Origin: CPC320 sp002684375 | Lineage (GTDB): Bacteria > Pseudomonadota > Alphaproteobacteria > Rhodobacterales > Rhodobacteraceae | DNA length: 64,000 nt | NCBI GenBank assembly: GCA_965662545.1 | Contig: CBFIHZ010000004.1 | Span: 1 to 64,000 of the forward strand | Direction: 5' to 3' | Part shown: in pieces, positions 24,798-34,114 of the stretch | Numbering within the stretch: the stretch's first letter is position 1 | Layout of the letters: each line of letters starts with the position of its first letter | Position numbers and translations under genes: made by a program | The notes under the pieces: model-generated | The model's database searches: none | Told to the model about the DNA's origin: nothing | Seen by the model: the letters and a program-made list of their open reading frames with translations, nothing else

Positions 24798-26100
24798 CTT
24801 TTGCTGCCTTGATATATCTCATCGGGTTTACGGCCTTTCCACCTTCGCGCACTTCATAGTGCAGATGCGTTCCGGTGGAGTTTCCACTGTTGCCCATATC
24901 ACCAATCCGGTCGCCACGCGAGACCCTTTGGCCTTTCTTTACGCGGATTTTTGATAAATGTGCATATCGGGTTTCGATTCCAAAAGCGTGGCGGATCTTT
25001 ATCAGCCGTCCATAGCCCCCTTCCCAACCGGCAAAGCTGACTGTACCATCTGCCGTTGTATGGATCGGTGTGCCGTTTGGTGCTGCAAAATCCACCCCGT
25101 TATGGGGCCGTCCCCAACGTTGGCCAAAGCCGGAAGTATAGCGGAAATTGGACAAAACGGGTATGGCAAACGGGGCTTTCTGTGCAGCGATTCGGTATTG
25201 GTTTAACTCGTCCATTTGTTGCAAAAGCCGTTGCATCATCAACGTATTTGCGTCAAGGGGTTCGCCCCGAGTGGATAAAGTGAGAGGCATGACCTGACCT
25301 CCCAATCCCGAATAGCCCTGCCGCACATATTCTAGTAGCGTTTCTGTGTTCAGTCCTACGGTGCGAAACATTTTGTCCAGAGGCTGTACCGAAATAGTCA
25401 GAGCGTCTTCGAGCTGGCGAAAGATACGCTGATTTTTTTCTTCTGTGAGCTGTAGCTCAAGTTTTAGCTCGTCGGTTTGGCCAATTATTTTGTGGCTGTG
25501 CGCAAGGACCTGATCGCGTTCCGCGGTGGTTTCTTCCAAGATAGCGACCAAGCGTTCAACCGCGGCCTTACTTTGTATCCCGGGTGCGGGCGTCAAGTCA
25601 GCGGCGGCTCTATTCTCGATTGCCGTCTGCTCAGCTTCGGCGTTGGTGGGGGACATGGCAAGTGGTGTTGCTGCCAGCTTTTCCTGCAAAATCCTTAAAG
25701 CACTGTGCATTTCTTGCCGCTGCAGTTCCGATTCCAGAAGCTGAGATTGCAGTTGATCGGCATAGTCTATCGCCCGAGTAAAGGTATCTAGAGCGCTGTT
25801 GGCTTGGGCCGTTTTTGCGTCGCGGTCAGACTTTAAATTTGATAATTCTTGATGATAAAAATCCGCATCTCGTTTGGCCTGTTGTCGAAAATTATCCGCG
25901 CCCAGAAGGTCGATGCAAAGAAAAGCAGTGCTGATAGCTGTCCAGATCACAAATGTTGCTGCTCCAAGGCACACCAGCATCTGGGTCTTCGCTTTCACAT
26001 GCAGATATCTCATGCCTTTTTGAGTGCTAAAAAACACCCGGCGCTCGGGGAAATAGCGCGCACTTACATCGTGTAACTTTGTGACAAGCTTGCTCCGCAA
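24787..26100 (-). CDS. M23-family peptidoglycan peptidase with coiled coil
   Basis: Membrane-anchored LytM/M23 endopeptidase of about 437 residues. A transmembrane segment (MLVCLGAATFVIWTAISTAFL) is followed by a long coiled coil and a C-terminal M23 domain with HNGVDFAAPNGTP, RYAHLSKI and HLHYEV, so the zinc site is complete. It cleaves murein cross-links in the periplasm. The start is probably TTG 26100 after GGAGTTTAGG, giving RSKLVTKLHDVSARYFPERR, the usual N-terminus; a GTG at 26172 would add 24 residues. It is translationally linked to the bactofilin gene, which may localise it. Confidence 0.9.
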   Translation of the reverse strand: MRSKLVTKLHDVSARYFPERRVFFSTQKGMRYLHVKAKTQMLVCLGAATFVIWTAISTAFLCIDLLGADNFRQQAKRDADFYHQELSNLKSDRDAKTAQANSALDTFTRAIDYADQLQSQLLESELQRQEMHSALRILQEKLAATPLAMSPTNAEAEQTAIENRAAADLTPAPGIQSKAAVERLVAILEETTAERDQVLAHSHKIIGQTDELKLELQLTEEKNQRIFRQLEDALTISVQPLDKMFRTVGLNTETLLEYVRQGYSGLGGQVMPLTLSTRGEPLDANTLMMQRLLQQMDELNQYRIAAQKAPFAIPVLSNFRYTSGFGQRWGRPHNGVDFAAPNGTPIHTTADGTVSFAGWEGGYGRLIKIRHAFGIETRYAHLSKIRVKKGQRVSRGDRIGDMGNSGNSTGTHLHYEVREGGKAVNPMRYIKAAKDVF

Positions 26101-26256
26101 CCTAAACTCCGCCTCCGTCTCGTAATTACATCTGCGTCGCCTTTGTTCTGCCGTTTGCAAATGATTGGCCACAACCGCTTGGACGCTAGACGAAAGCCAC
26201 GCATATAATCAAGCCAATTCTTTGCAGAGAACATCTTTAGAAAGATCGACAATTAA

Positions 26257-27105
26257 TTATTTCTCTTTAAGATTGTTATTGCTTGCTGCTGCGCGACTAT
26301 TTGCGGCTAGCGGCCAATAAAAATCTGGCGGCAAACCGGCATCCGCTCGTTTTTCTTCGTTAAAGGGCGGCCTTAGCGCGCCGTGGAAATACTGTTTAAC
26401 GAGTGCGTGAAACACTGGTTTTGGGTCCTGATTCTCGCGTCCACAAAGAAAGTTGAACCACTTTGATCCATAGGCGACGTGGCTGACCTCTTCGGTATAG
26501 ATCACTTCAAGTGCATCAACTGCTTGGGTAAGGCCGGCTTTTCGGAACACCTCGATCATACCCGGTGTTACATCTAGACCGCGTGCCTCTAGGACCATAG
26601 GAACGACAGCAAGCCGCCCCTTAAAGTCGTCAACAGTGTCGTCTGCGGCGCGCCACATCCCGGCATGTGCGGGCAATGCGCCATAATGGCTGTCCAAGGC
26701 CTCAAGACAATCACACATCAGGTTGAAGTGTTTTGATTCGTCGTCTGCCGCTTGCACCCAATCGTCATAAAACCCCATGGGCATGTCGACATGGCAAAAC
26801 CGCGCAATAATGTCCCAATGGAGGTCAACGGCATTAAGCTCGATATGCGCCACGGCGTGTAGCAGGGCAATCTGACCATCCAATGTGCCAGGTTTTCGCT
26901 TGGGAACATCGCGTGGGCTGAGCAAATCTGGCTTTTCGGGGCGCGCCGGATGTTGCGGCGGATTGGCCGTGCCGACGGCGATTGAGGTGCCGTTGGCGCG
27001 GGCGGCGCGCCAGTCTTTCGCATATCGCCGCGACAATGCGGTCTTTTCGCGCCCGTCATTGGTGTTTAAGACATTCACTGCCATCTGCGTAAGGGTGATC
27101 TGCAT
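26257..27105 (-). CDS. DUF455 ferritin-like protein
   Basis: Protein of 282 residues of the DUF455 family, ferritin-like helical bundle. Candidate iron ligands lie in HAVAHIELNAVDLHWD, DDESKHFNLM and EEVSHVAYGSKWFNF, so a di-iron site is plausible. In the family a MiaE-like oxygenase role has been proposed but not shown. The ATG at 27105 shares its last base with the stop of the peroxiredoxin gene (TAATG), so the two are cotranscribed and coupled. The longer frame to 27258 lies inside that gene and is rejected. Confidence 0.88.
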   Translation of the reverse strand: MQITLTQMAVNVLNTNDGREKTALSRRYAKDWRAARANGTSIAVGTANPPQHPARPEKPDLLSPRDVPKRKPGTLDGQIALLHAVAHIELNAVDLHWDIIARFCHVDMPMGFYDDWVQAADDESKHFNLMCDCLEALDSHYGALPAHAGMWRAADDTVDDFKGRLAVVPMVLEARGLDVTPGMIEVFRKAGLTQAVDALEVIYTEEVSHVAYGSKWFNFLCGRENQDPKPVFHALVKQYFHGALRPPFNEEKRADAGLPPDFYWPLAANSRAAASNNNLKEK

Positions 27106-27566
27106 TATAATTCTTTCAAAGCCTGCAGCACAGTTTCGGCATGGCCGGGTACTTTGACCTTGCGCCATTCGCATACGATCTGTCCGGTCCCGTTGATTAA
27201 AAAGGTCGACCGTTCTATGCCCATGTAGGTTTTTCCGTACATGGATTTTTCTTTCCAAACTCCAAACGCTTCGCTGACGGTGCCACTTTCATCTGATAAC
27301 AAGGGGACCGTCAGCTGATATTTGGCGACAAATTTATCATGACTGGAGACGCTGTCTTTCGAAATGCCAATGACCTGCGTGTCAAGAGCGGCAAAATCGG
27401 CTTGTAGGGCTGTAAACGCCAGAGCCTCTTTTGTGCAGCCTGATGTGTTGTCACGGGGATAGAAAAACAGCACCACCCAATCAGGTCGCAGATTGGAAAT
27501 ATCAAGTACGCTTCCGCCATCTCGAGGCAAGGCAACGGCGGGAGCCGCAGTGGGTAGATCGCTCAT
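27105..27566 (-). CDS. bcp: peroxiredoxin (BCP/PrxQ family)
   Basis: Thiol peroxidase of 153 residues that reduces H2O2 and organic peroxides. The active-site segment is FFYPRDNTSGCTKEALAF: the peroxidatic Cys is present, but the Cys five residues later seen in many BCP/PrxQ proteins is Leu, so this is a 1-Cys form or resolves elsewhere. The C-terminal MGIERSTFLINGTGQIV is typical. The ATG at 27566 follows GAAAGG; a TTG at 27581 is possible. It is coupled to the DUF455 gene and divergent from the YhdP-like gene. Confidence 0.92.
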   Translation of the reverse strand: MSDLPTAAPAVALPRDGGSVLDISNLRPDWVVLFFYPRDNTSGCTKEALAFTALQADFAALDTQVIGISKDSVSSHDKFVAKYQLTVPLLSDESGTVSEAFGVWKEKSMYGKTYMGIERSTFLINGTGQIVCEWRKVKVPGHAETVLQALKEL

Positions 27567-27651
27567 TGGTGTGCCTTTCAATCATTTGGTTTGCATCAGC
27601 GGTGTACTATTGCAATATCAACTCAGGATAAACCCAATAACAAGGTCCAGC

Positions 27652-30600
27652 GTGGCACCCAAACAAATACAAACACCCAAACCCGAACCGGTGGAAACGA
27701 CTGTCGTCAGAAAGCGACGACCATTGCGGTGGCTTCTGGTCTTACTGGTGCTTTGTTTTGGTGCCATCGCAGTGGGTGTCAGCCAATTGCCGGGACGTAG
27801 TCTGTCAATGCCTTTGTGGTTGCAGGAGCGAGTGGAAAAGCAGATTGCCGAGGCCTATCCAAATCTTGATATTCGCTTCCGGTCGGGGGAGTTGGTCATT
27901 GGTGACCGCTGGGACCCCAGCATTGCGTTGCAAGATGTTGAATTGCGCAATGCGGATCAGAGCCATTTGTTGAGCTTCCCCGATGTTGGTGTGACCTTGT
28001 CGCCCGAGGCGCTATTGAGCGGCAGGATCAGTCTTAAAGCTGTGCGAATGTCCGGGGCATTTGTGACCCTGCGCCGGGATGCTGAAGGTCACTTCAACGT
28101 GGCGATGAATCAGACCCGCACGGCCCGGACACTCAGTTCGCTTTTGGCTGCTGTCGACAGCGCCTTGCAGCGTCCGGCGCTTGCCGAGTTTGAGGAATTT
28201 TTGCTGACCAATTTGACCATGCGATATGAAGATAATCGCGCCGCGCGCAATTGGAATGTTGATGGGGGGCGCTTGCAGTTGCAACGCGTGGGCGACGCAT
28301 TGCAACTGGGAGCCGATTTTACCGTTTTGGGTACGCGGTCTTACGCCTCGCAAATCGCGGTAAACGCTACCAGTGTCATTGGATCAGGCGCGATTGAATT
28401 GGGGGTCAGTTTTGAAGATATGGTGGCTGCTGATCTGGCACTCCAAAGCCCGGCACTGGCTTGGTTGGGTGTTTTAGAGGCTCCAATTTCTGGGGCGGTG
28501 CGCACAGGTTTTGACACCTACGGGGTCCTGCAACCACTGAATGCGTCGTTGCAGATCGGTGCGGGTGTTTTGCAACCGAATGAAAATACTCAGCCCATCC
28601 CGTTTGACAGCGCCAGCAGTTATTTTTCCTTTGATCCTGCGAGCCGCCGACTGACGTTTGATACGATTTCCCTGCAGAGTGATTTGGTCACAGCGACAGC
28701 CAGTGGGCAGGCGATTCTACTGGGTGAAGGTAATGGGTTGCCGGAGGGGTTGTTGGGGCAATTTGAACTGTCGAATGTGGTTGCCAAGCCCTATTTGAAT
28801 TTGGCCAGCGAAGTTGCTCTTAATCAGGTTGCAATGGATTTTAAGCTGATATTTGATCCGCTCAGGGTCAAGCTGGGGCGTTTGGCTATAACGTTGCCCG
28901 AAGGAAAAATTGCCGTCGACGGAGCCGCCGCCGCAGAGCCTGATGGCTGGCGCTGGGCGTTAAACCTGACGTCAGGGTCTGCCACACCAGAGCATATTTT
29001 GCGCTATTGGCCGTCAGATCTGAAGCCAAAACTGCGGCGCTGGGTCGCGGCAAATATTCTGGCTGGCGCTTTGAGTGATATCAATTTGTCTCTCAGATCG
29101 GCACCCAATCAAAAGCTGCGTACGCATCTGGGTTTCTTGTTCAGTGATGCACGGGTAAAATTTTTAAAAACTCTGCCGCCGTTACAGGACGCGGTCGGCT
29201 ATGCCACTTTGACAGATACACGGTTTGTTGCCAGGGTTGAGTCGGGCTGGGTCAAAGCGGCGCAGGGCGGCATGATCGATGCGGCGGGAACCACATTTGT
29301 CATACCAGATACGCGCATTAAACCGGCACCGGCAGAGGTGAAATTAATCGCCAACAGCAGTTTGGAAGCCGCTTTGAGCATTCTCGATGAACCACCGTTC
29401 CGGTTTGTTTCAAAATCAAAGTTGCGGACCCAGACCATGCAAGGACGCGCACAGGTCGCGGCAAAGTTTAACTTCGTTCTCAAAAAGAAGTTGCCACCAA
29501 AGCAGGTGCGATTTGAAGCCACGGGTGAAATTACAGATTTCAGCAGTGCAGCAGTGATCCGTGATCATTTTTTGAGTGCAGAGAAAATCAGGGTGTTCGT
29601 CGATCCCAAAGGGCTGCATTTGTCGGGATCGGGATTGCTTGACACCGTGCCATTTGATGGCCGCTGGCATATGCCTTTTGGCGCTGCTGGCAAAGTGGGC
29701 GCAAGTGTCACAGCTTCGGTCGAGCTGTCACAGAGGTTGCTTGAAAATTTTGCGATATCCTTGCCGCCGGGTACTATGAAAGGGTCTGGGCGGGCCAATA
29801 TCACTCTTGCACTGCCCAAAGATGCTTTGCCTGTGCTGCAATTCAAGTCTGATTTGAGCGGGATTGCGTTAAATATTCCTCAAATAGGTTGGCGTAAAGC
29901 CGCTGAAAAAGCTGGTAACCTTGCGTTTTCTGCCACGCTTTCCAAACCGATTTCTCTGGGTGAAATACAATTTGAGGCGCCGGGTCTGCAAGGGGTAGCA
30001 GTTCTTGGTTTGACCTCACAGGGAAAATTTGAACGCGCGGACTTCAAAACTCTTAAAATTGGCAAATGGCTGGATGCGCCGGTGAGCCTTATCGGTCGCG
30101 GTGTGGCGCAGCCTCCTGAAATTATTGTCAACGGTGGCGCACTGGATTTGCGCAAACTGCCGAAAGGTGGTGCTGGTAAAGGTCGCAACGGTCCGATTAA
30201 TGTATCGCTCAAGCGCCTAAAGGTTGCGCGAACGATTACGCTTCATAACTTCAAAGCCAAATTCGCTGCAGGCAATGGTCTAAAGGGTGCGTTTAGTGCG
30301 CGTGTCAACGGCGCCGCATCTGTGACGGGGCAGATCACGCCACAACGGGGTCGGTCACAGATTTTGCTGCAGTCTAAAAATGCCGGTGCGGTGTTGGAAG
30401 CGGCAGGATTGTTTCGTAAAGCCAGTGGTGGCGATCTTACCTTGAGTTTGGATCCTGTCGGGGCTGCAGGTCACTTTGACGGCAAGCTGAAAGTCACCAC
30501 AACCCGTCTTATTGATGCACCGGTTGTGGCCGAACTTTTGAATTTTATTTCAGTGGTAGGGCTGTTGGAGAAACTTGGAAAATCAGGGATATTATTCACC

Positions 30601-30927
30601 GAGGTGGATGCTGCCTTCCGCCTTACCCCGAAGCAGGTTATTTTGACCAACAGCAGTGCGATCGGGCCTTCGATCGGGGTCTCTCTTGACGGCTATTACG
30701 ATCTTGCTGAGCGCGTTATGGATATGCAAGGGGTGGTGTCGCCAATTTACTTGCTGAACGGGATCGCCAGCATTATCGGGCGTAAAGGCGAAGGATTGAT
30801 TGGTTTTAGCTTCAACCTCAAAGGAAAGTCAGATAGGCCGAAAATTCTAGTGAACCCCCTATCGGCTTTCACGCCAGGAATGTTTCGTGACATTTTTCGC
30901 CGTCCAGCACCGAAGCTAAAGAACTAA
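27652..30927 (+). CDS. AsmA-like/YhdP-family envelope protein
   Basis: Very large envelope protein of 1091 residues. A basic N-tail and one transmembrane anchor (PLRWLLVLLVLCFGAIAVGV) are followed by a long beta-rich periplasmic body of repeated amphipathic strands. The C-terminal DUF3971/AsmA-like end contains AVFRLTPKQV-type strands and the conserved YYDLAERVMDMQGVVSPIYLLNG. AsmA/YhdP proteins are thought to bridge the envelope and move phospholipids to the outer membrane. The start is GTG 27652 after AAGG; the frame upstream to 27493 overlaps the divergent peroxiredoxin gene. queA follows after 22 bases. Confidence 0.88.
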   Translation: MAPKQIQTPKPEPVETTVVRKRRPLRWLLVLLVLCFGAIAVGVSQLPGRSLSMPLWLQERVEKQIAEAYPNLDIRFRSGELVIGDRWDPSIALQDVELRNADQSHLLSFPDVGVTLSPEALLSGRISLKAVRMSGAFVTLRRDAEGHFNVAMNQTRTARTLSSLLAAVDSALQRPALAEFEEFLLTNLTMRYEDNRAARNWNVDGGRLQLQRVGDALQLGADFTVLGTRSYASQIAVNATSVIGSGAIELGVSFEDMVAADLALQSPALAWLGVLEAPISGAVRTGFDTYGVLQPLNASLQIGAGVLQPNENTQPIPFDSASSYFSFDPASRRLTFDTISLQSDLVTATASGQAILLGEGNGLPEGLLGQFELSNVVAKPYLNLASEVALNQVAMDFKLIFDPLRVKLGRLAITLPEGKIAVDGAAAAEPDGWRWALNLTSGSATPEHILRYWPSDLKPKLRRWVAANILAGALSDINLSLRSAPNQKLRTHLGFLFSDARVKFLKTLPPLQDAVGYATLTDTRFVARVESGWVKAAQGGMIDAAGTTFVIPDTRIKPAPAEVKLIANSSLEAALSILDEPPFRFVSKSKLRTQTMQGRAQVAAKFNFVLKKKLPPKQVRFEATGEITDFSSAAVIRDHFLSAEKIRVFVDPKGLHLSGSGLLDTVPFDGRWHMPFGAAGKVGASVTASVELSQRLLENFAISLPPGTMKGSGRANITLALPKDALPVLQFKSDLSGIALNIPQIGWRKAAEKAGNLAFSATLSKPISLGEIQFEAPGLQGVAVLGLTSQGKFERADFKTLKIGKWLDAPVSLIGRGVAQPPEIIVNGGALDLRKLPKGGAGKGRNGPINVSLKRLKVARTITLHNFKAKFAAGNGLKGAFSARVNGAASVTGQITPQRGRSQILLQSKNAGAVLEAAGLFRKASGGDLTLSLDPVGAAGHFDGKLKVTTTRLIDAPVVAELLNFISVVGLLEKLGKSGILFTEVDAAFRLTPKQVILTNSSAIGPSIGVSLDGYYDLAERVMDMQGVVSPIYLLNGIASIIGRKGEGLIGFSFNLKGKSDRPKILVNPLSAFTPGMFRDIFRRPAPKLKN

Positions 30928-30949
30928 TGCAAAGAGCCAGTACCAGCCT

Positions 30950-32014
30950 ATGAAATTAACCGATTTTGACTTTGAATTACCCGAGCGGTTGATCGCGACG
31001 CGTCCGGCCGTACCACGCAGCGCCGCTCGGCTTTTGGTGGCCCAAGCCGGACAGATAGAGGATGTAAGCTGCACCGATTTGCCAAAATGGCTGCGTCCGG
31101 GGGACCGCTTGGTGTTGAATGATACCAAAGTGATTCCTGCACGCTTGCAGGGCTGGCGTCACCGGCAGGGCGCAGGTGGGGCAACGCGGGCCGCGATGGA
31201 GGTGACCTTGCTGAGCCCCTCTGTAGATGGCAGATGGTCTGCGCTGCTCAAGCCGTTAAAAAAAATCCGCGATGGCGAAGAAATCCGCTTTAGTGAAAAC
31301 TTTTCTGCACGGCTCGAGGCGCGCATGGATGGGCAGGTTGAGCTGTCGTTCAATCTGCAGGGCCCTGCTTTTGATGCGGCTTTGGCGGCCTGTGGCCTGA
31401 TGCCGTTGCCGCCTTACATCGCCGCCAAACGGCCGGCGGATGCGCAAGATAAGGTTGACTATCAGACGGTATTTGCGCGGACGCCTGGCGCCGTTGCCGC
31501 GCCGACCGCTTCGCTGCACTTTGATGTGGCGCTGTTAGCAAAACTGAAAGACATCGGGGTGGGCGTGAGTTTCGTGACCCTCCATGTGGGGGCTGGGACC
31601 TTCTTGCCGGTTAAGGTCGACGATGTAATGCAACATAAGATGCATTCCGAATGGGGTCGGGTAAGCACGGCTGCGGCGGCTGAAATTGCGGCGACGAAGG
31701 CGGCCGGAGGGCGTATAATCCCTGTGGGCACGACAGCGCTGCGCCTGATCGAGACCGCGGCGCGGGCGGGTTCTATCAAGCCTTGGGAGGGCGCCACGGA
31801 TATATTCATTTACCCGGGGTTTACGTTTCAGGTGTGTGACGGTTTGATGACAAATTTCCATCTGCCAAGATCGACCCTGATGATGTTGGTGTCGGCTCTT
31901 ATGGGCCCGTCACGGATCAAAGAGATTTATGCGCATGCTATTGCAAATGATTACCGGTTTTTTTCCTATGGCGATTCCTCGCTGCTTTTGCCGCAGAAAA
32001 ATGCATATTTATAA
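30950..32014 (+). CDS. queA: S-adenosylmethionine:tRNA ribosyltransferase-isomerase
   Basis: QueA of 354 residues, penultimate step of queuosine synthesis: transfers and isomerises the ribosyl group of SAM onto preQ1-modified tRNA to give epoxyqueuosine. Hallmarks are the N-terminal DFDFELPERLIATRPA, NDTKVIPARLQG, MPLPPYI, and the C-terminal VTLHVGAGTFLPVKV and TNFHLPRSTLMMLVSAL. The length is standard. tgt, its usual partner, is not downstream; an MFS gene follows. It is probably transcribed with the YhdP-like gene. Confidence 0.97.
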   Translation: MKLTDFDFELPERLIATRPAVPRSAARLLVAQAGQIEDVSCTDLPKWLRPGDRLVLNDTKVIPARLQGWRHRQGAGGATRAAMEVTLLSPSVDGRWSALLKPLKKIRDGEEIRFSENFSARLEARMDGQVELSFNLQGPAFDAALAACGLMPLPPYIAAKRPADAQDKVDYQTVFARTPGAVAAPTASLHFDVALLAKLKDIGVGVSFVTLHVGAGTFLPVKVDDVMQHKMHSEWGRVSTAAAAEIAATKAAGGRIIPVGTTALRLIETAARAGSIKPWEGATDIFIYPGFTFQVCDGLMTNFHLPRSTLMMLVSALMGPSRIKEIYAHAIANDYRFFSYGDSSLLLPQKNAYL

Positions 32015-32104
32015 TAATTGAGACGTCACAGGTCGCTAAACACTCAGACAGTTTGGCGTTTCTTGTATCTTGTACAGGTGTCATTTTAATTCTGGATACA
32101 GCTG

Positions 32105-33355
32105 ATGGTTAAAGTATTTTCAAATTCTTGGGCGTTGCTTTTGGGGATGTTATTGTTGATGGTCGGCAATGGCTTGCAGGGAACGCTGTTGGGTATTCGC
32201 GGCGAAATAGAAGGCTTTTCAACAAGTTCCATGTCGCTGGTAATGTCCGCCTACTTTTTAGGCTTTCTGGGTGGATCGCGGCTGGCACCACGGATGATCA
32301 GGCGTGTGGGTCACGTGCGGGTATTCGCCGCGCTGGCAAGTTTTATTTCGGCGGTTTTGATTCTCTATCCAACCTGGGCCAACCCCTATGTCTGGGCGGT
32401 GGAGCGAGTGGTGATTGGGTTTTGTTTCTCTGGGGTCTATGTGGCCGCTGAAAGCTGGCTCAATAATGATTCCACCAATGATACTCGGGGGCAAGCCCTG
32501 TCGGCTTATATGATTGTGCAGATGGTTGGGATCGTATTAGCGCAGATGCTGTTGCTGGTGGCTGATCCGTCTGGATATGTTTTGTTTGTTATACCCTCGG
32601 TGCTGGTCTCGATTTCATTTGCGCCAATTTTGCTGTCGATCAGCCCAACGCCAGCGTTTGATTCCACCAAGCCGATGTCGCTGCGCGACCTGGTGAAAAT
32701 ATCACCGTTAGGCTGTGTCGGTATGTTTTTGCTGGGGGGTGTTTTCTCTGCACAATTTGGCATGTCGGCGGTCTATGGAGCCGAGGTAGGGCTCAGCGTC
32801 GCGCAGATTTCGATGTTTGCTGCGACCTTTTATATCTTTGCCACTTTGCTGCAATACCCGCTTGGCTGGTTGTCGGACCGCATGGATCGGCGATTGCTGA
32901 TTTTGTTGACCGCTCTTGTCGCTGCAAGCGGAGCCTTTCTAGGGTATTTTTTCAGCCACAATTACATTTATTTGCTAGTAGCTGCCGGGCTGATAGGCGG
33001 ATTTTCAAACCCGCTGTATTCGCTTTTGATTGCCCATGCGAATGATTATCTGGATTTTGATGATATGGCGGCTGCCTCTGGCGGTCTGGTGTTTATCACT
33101 GGCGTTGGGGCAATCGCCGGGCCGGTGGTTATCGGTTGGGTGATGGAGCAGATTGGACCCCACGGTTATTTTGGGGTGACCGCATTTTTGCTCTGTGCGA
33201 TGGCGGCCTATGCGGGTTATCGAATGACCCAGCGCAGTGCGATTGCGGTTGATGAGACAGCGTCTTATATGCCTCTGTCGCCCGGAGCCTCGGTCGTGGC
33301 GGTCGAATTGGCACAAGAACATGCAATTGATGTTGCAAAAGAAGACAGTGAATGA
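32105..33355 (+). CDS. MFS transporter (YcaD-like)
   Basis: Inner-membrane carrier of 416 residues with twelve hydrophobic segments and a polar C-tail. The first-half motif is LGGSRLAPRMIRRVGHVRVF, and the second-half motif LGWLSDRMDRRLLI is the classic DRxxRR loop. The GERVVIGFCFSGVYVAAESWLNN-like stretch in helix 4-5 (VERVVIGFCFSGVYVAAESW) is the hallmark of the YcaD group. The substrate is unknown. It lies 90 bases after queA and may have its own promoter. Confidence 0.9.
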   Translation: MVKVFSNSWALLLGMLLLMVGNGLQGTLLGIRGEIEGFSTSSMSLVMSAYFLGFLGGSRLAPRMIRRVGHVRVFAALASFISAVLILYPTWANPYVWAVERVVIGFCFSGVYVAAESWLNNDSTNDTRGQALSAYMIVQMVGIVLAQMLLLVADPSGYVLFVIPSVLVSISFAPILLSISPTPAFDSTKPMSLRDLVKISPLGCVGMFLLGGVFSAQFGMSAVYGAEVGLSVAQISMFAATFYIFATLLQYPLGWLSDRMDRRLLILLTALVAASGAFLGYFFSHNYIYLLVAAGLIGGFSNPLYSLLIAHANDYLDFDDMAAASGGLVFITGVGAIAGPVVIGWVMEQIGPHGYFGVTAFLLCAMAAYAGYRMTQRSAIAVDETASYMPLSPGASVVAVELAQEHAIDVAKEDSE

Positions 33356-33469
33356 GTTGAAACGCTTTACTTAGATGCACTTTTGTGTCGGTTGTGAAGC
33401 ATAAAGTTACTATCATTTCGGACAAAAGTTATTGTAGGAGTAGCTTAAAAAAAGAGTGGAGTGTTTGCA

Positions 33470-34048
33470 ATGACTGCACCTGAAGAGCTGTTGAGGTTTT
33501 GGTTGGATGAAGTGGGTCCCGCGAAGTGGTATATTCATGACCCTGCGCTTGATTCCGCAATCTGTGAGGAATTCATGGGGGTCTGGGAACAGGCCATGGA
33601 AGGCAAGTTCTCGCTTTGGCTTACCTATCCCAGCGGCGCGCTGGCGTATTGTATTTTGCTGGATCAGTTTTCGCGCAATATGTTTCGTGGTCAGGCCAAG
33701 GCGTTTTCTGCCGATCGCGGTGCATTGGCAGCGGCGAAATCGGCGATACATTATAAATGGGACTTGCGTATCGACGAACCGGCACGGCAGTTTTTTTACT
33801 TGCCGTTAATGCATTCTGAAAATCTACCCGATCAGGATCGCTGTGTTCGATTGATAAAAACCCGTCTGCAAGACACCGGTGGCTCGAGCTTGGAACATGC
33901 CAAAGCGCATCGAGAAGTAATCCGTATGTTTGGGCGTTTTCCTTTTCGAAACGATGCTTTAAGCCGCCCCTATACAGACCCTGAACGGATTTTTTCTGAA
34001 AATGGTGGATACGAAAAAGCCCTGAATCAGCTAGAAGCAGCGGTCTAA
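33470..34048 (+). CDS. DUF924 family protein
   Basis: Protein of 192 residues of the DUF924 family, TPR-like alpha solenoid. Typical stretches are LRFWLDEVGPAKWY, ILLDQFSRNMFRGQAKAF, FFYLPLMHSENLPDQD and AHREVIRMFGRFPFRND. Widespread and conserved in proteobacteria; no reaction is proven. The ATG at 33470 follows GGAG. It precedes lpdA by 66 bases and may share its transcript. Confidence 0.92.
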   Translation: MTAPEELLRFWLDEVGPAKWYIHDPALDSAICEEFMGVWEQAMEGKFSLWLTYPSGALAYCILLDQFSRNMFRGQAKAFSADRGALAAAKSAIHYKWDLRIDEPARQFFYLPLMHSENLPDQDRCVRLIKTRLQDTGGSSLEHAKAHREVIRMFGRFPFRNDALSRPYTDPERIFSENGGYEKALNQLEAAV

Positions 34049-34114
34049 ACCAAAGCTCTGTTGAAGCGACATCAGAGATAGTTTAATATCAAACTATCTT
34101 TGATGGAGGGCCGC

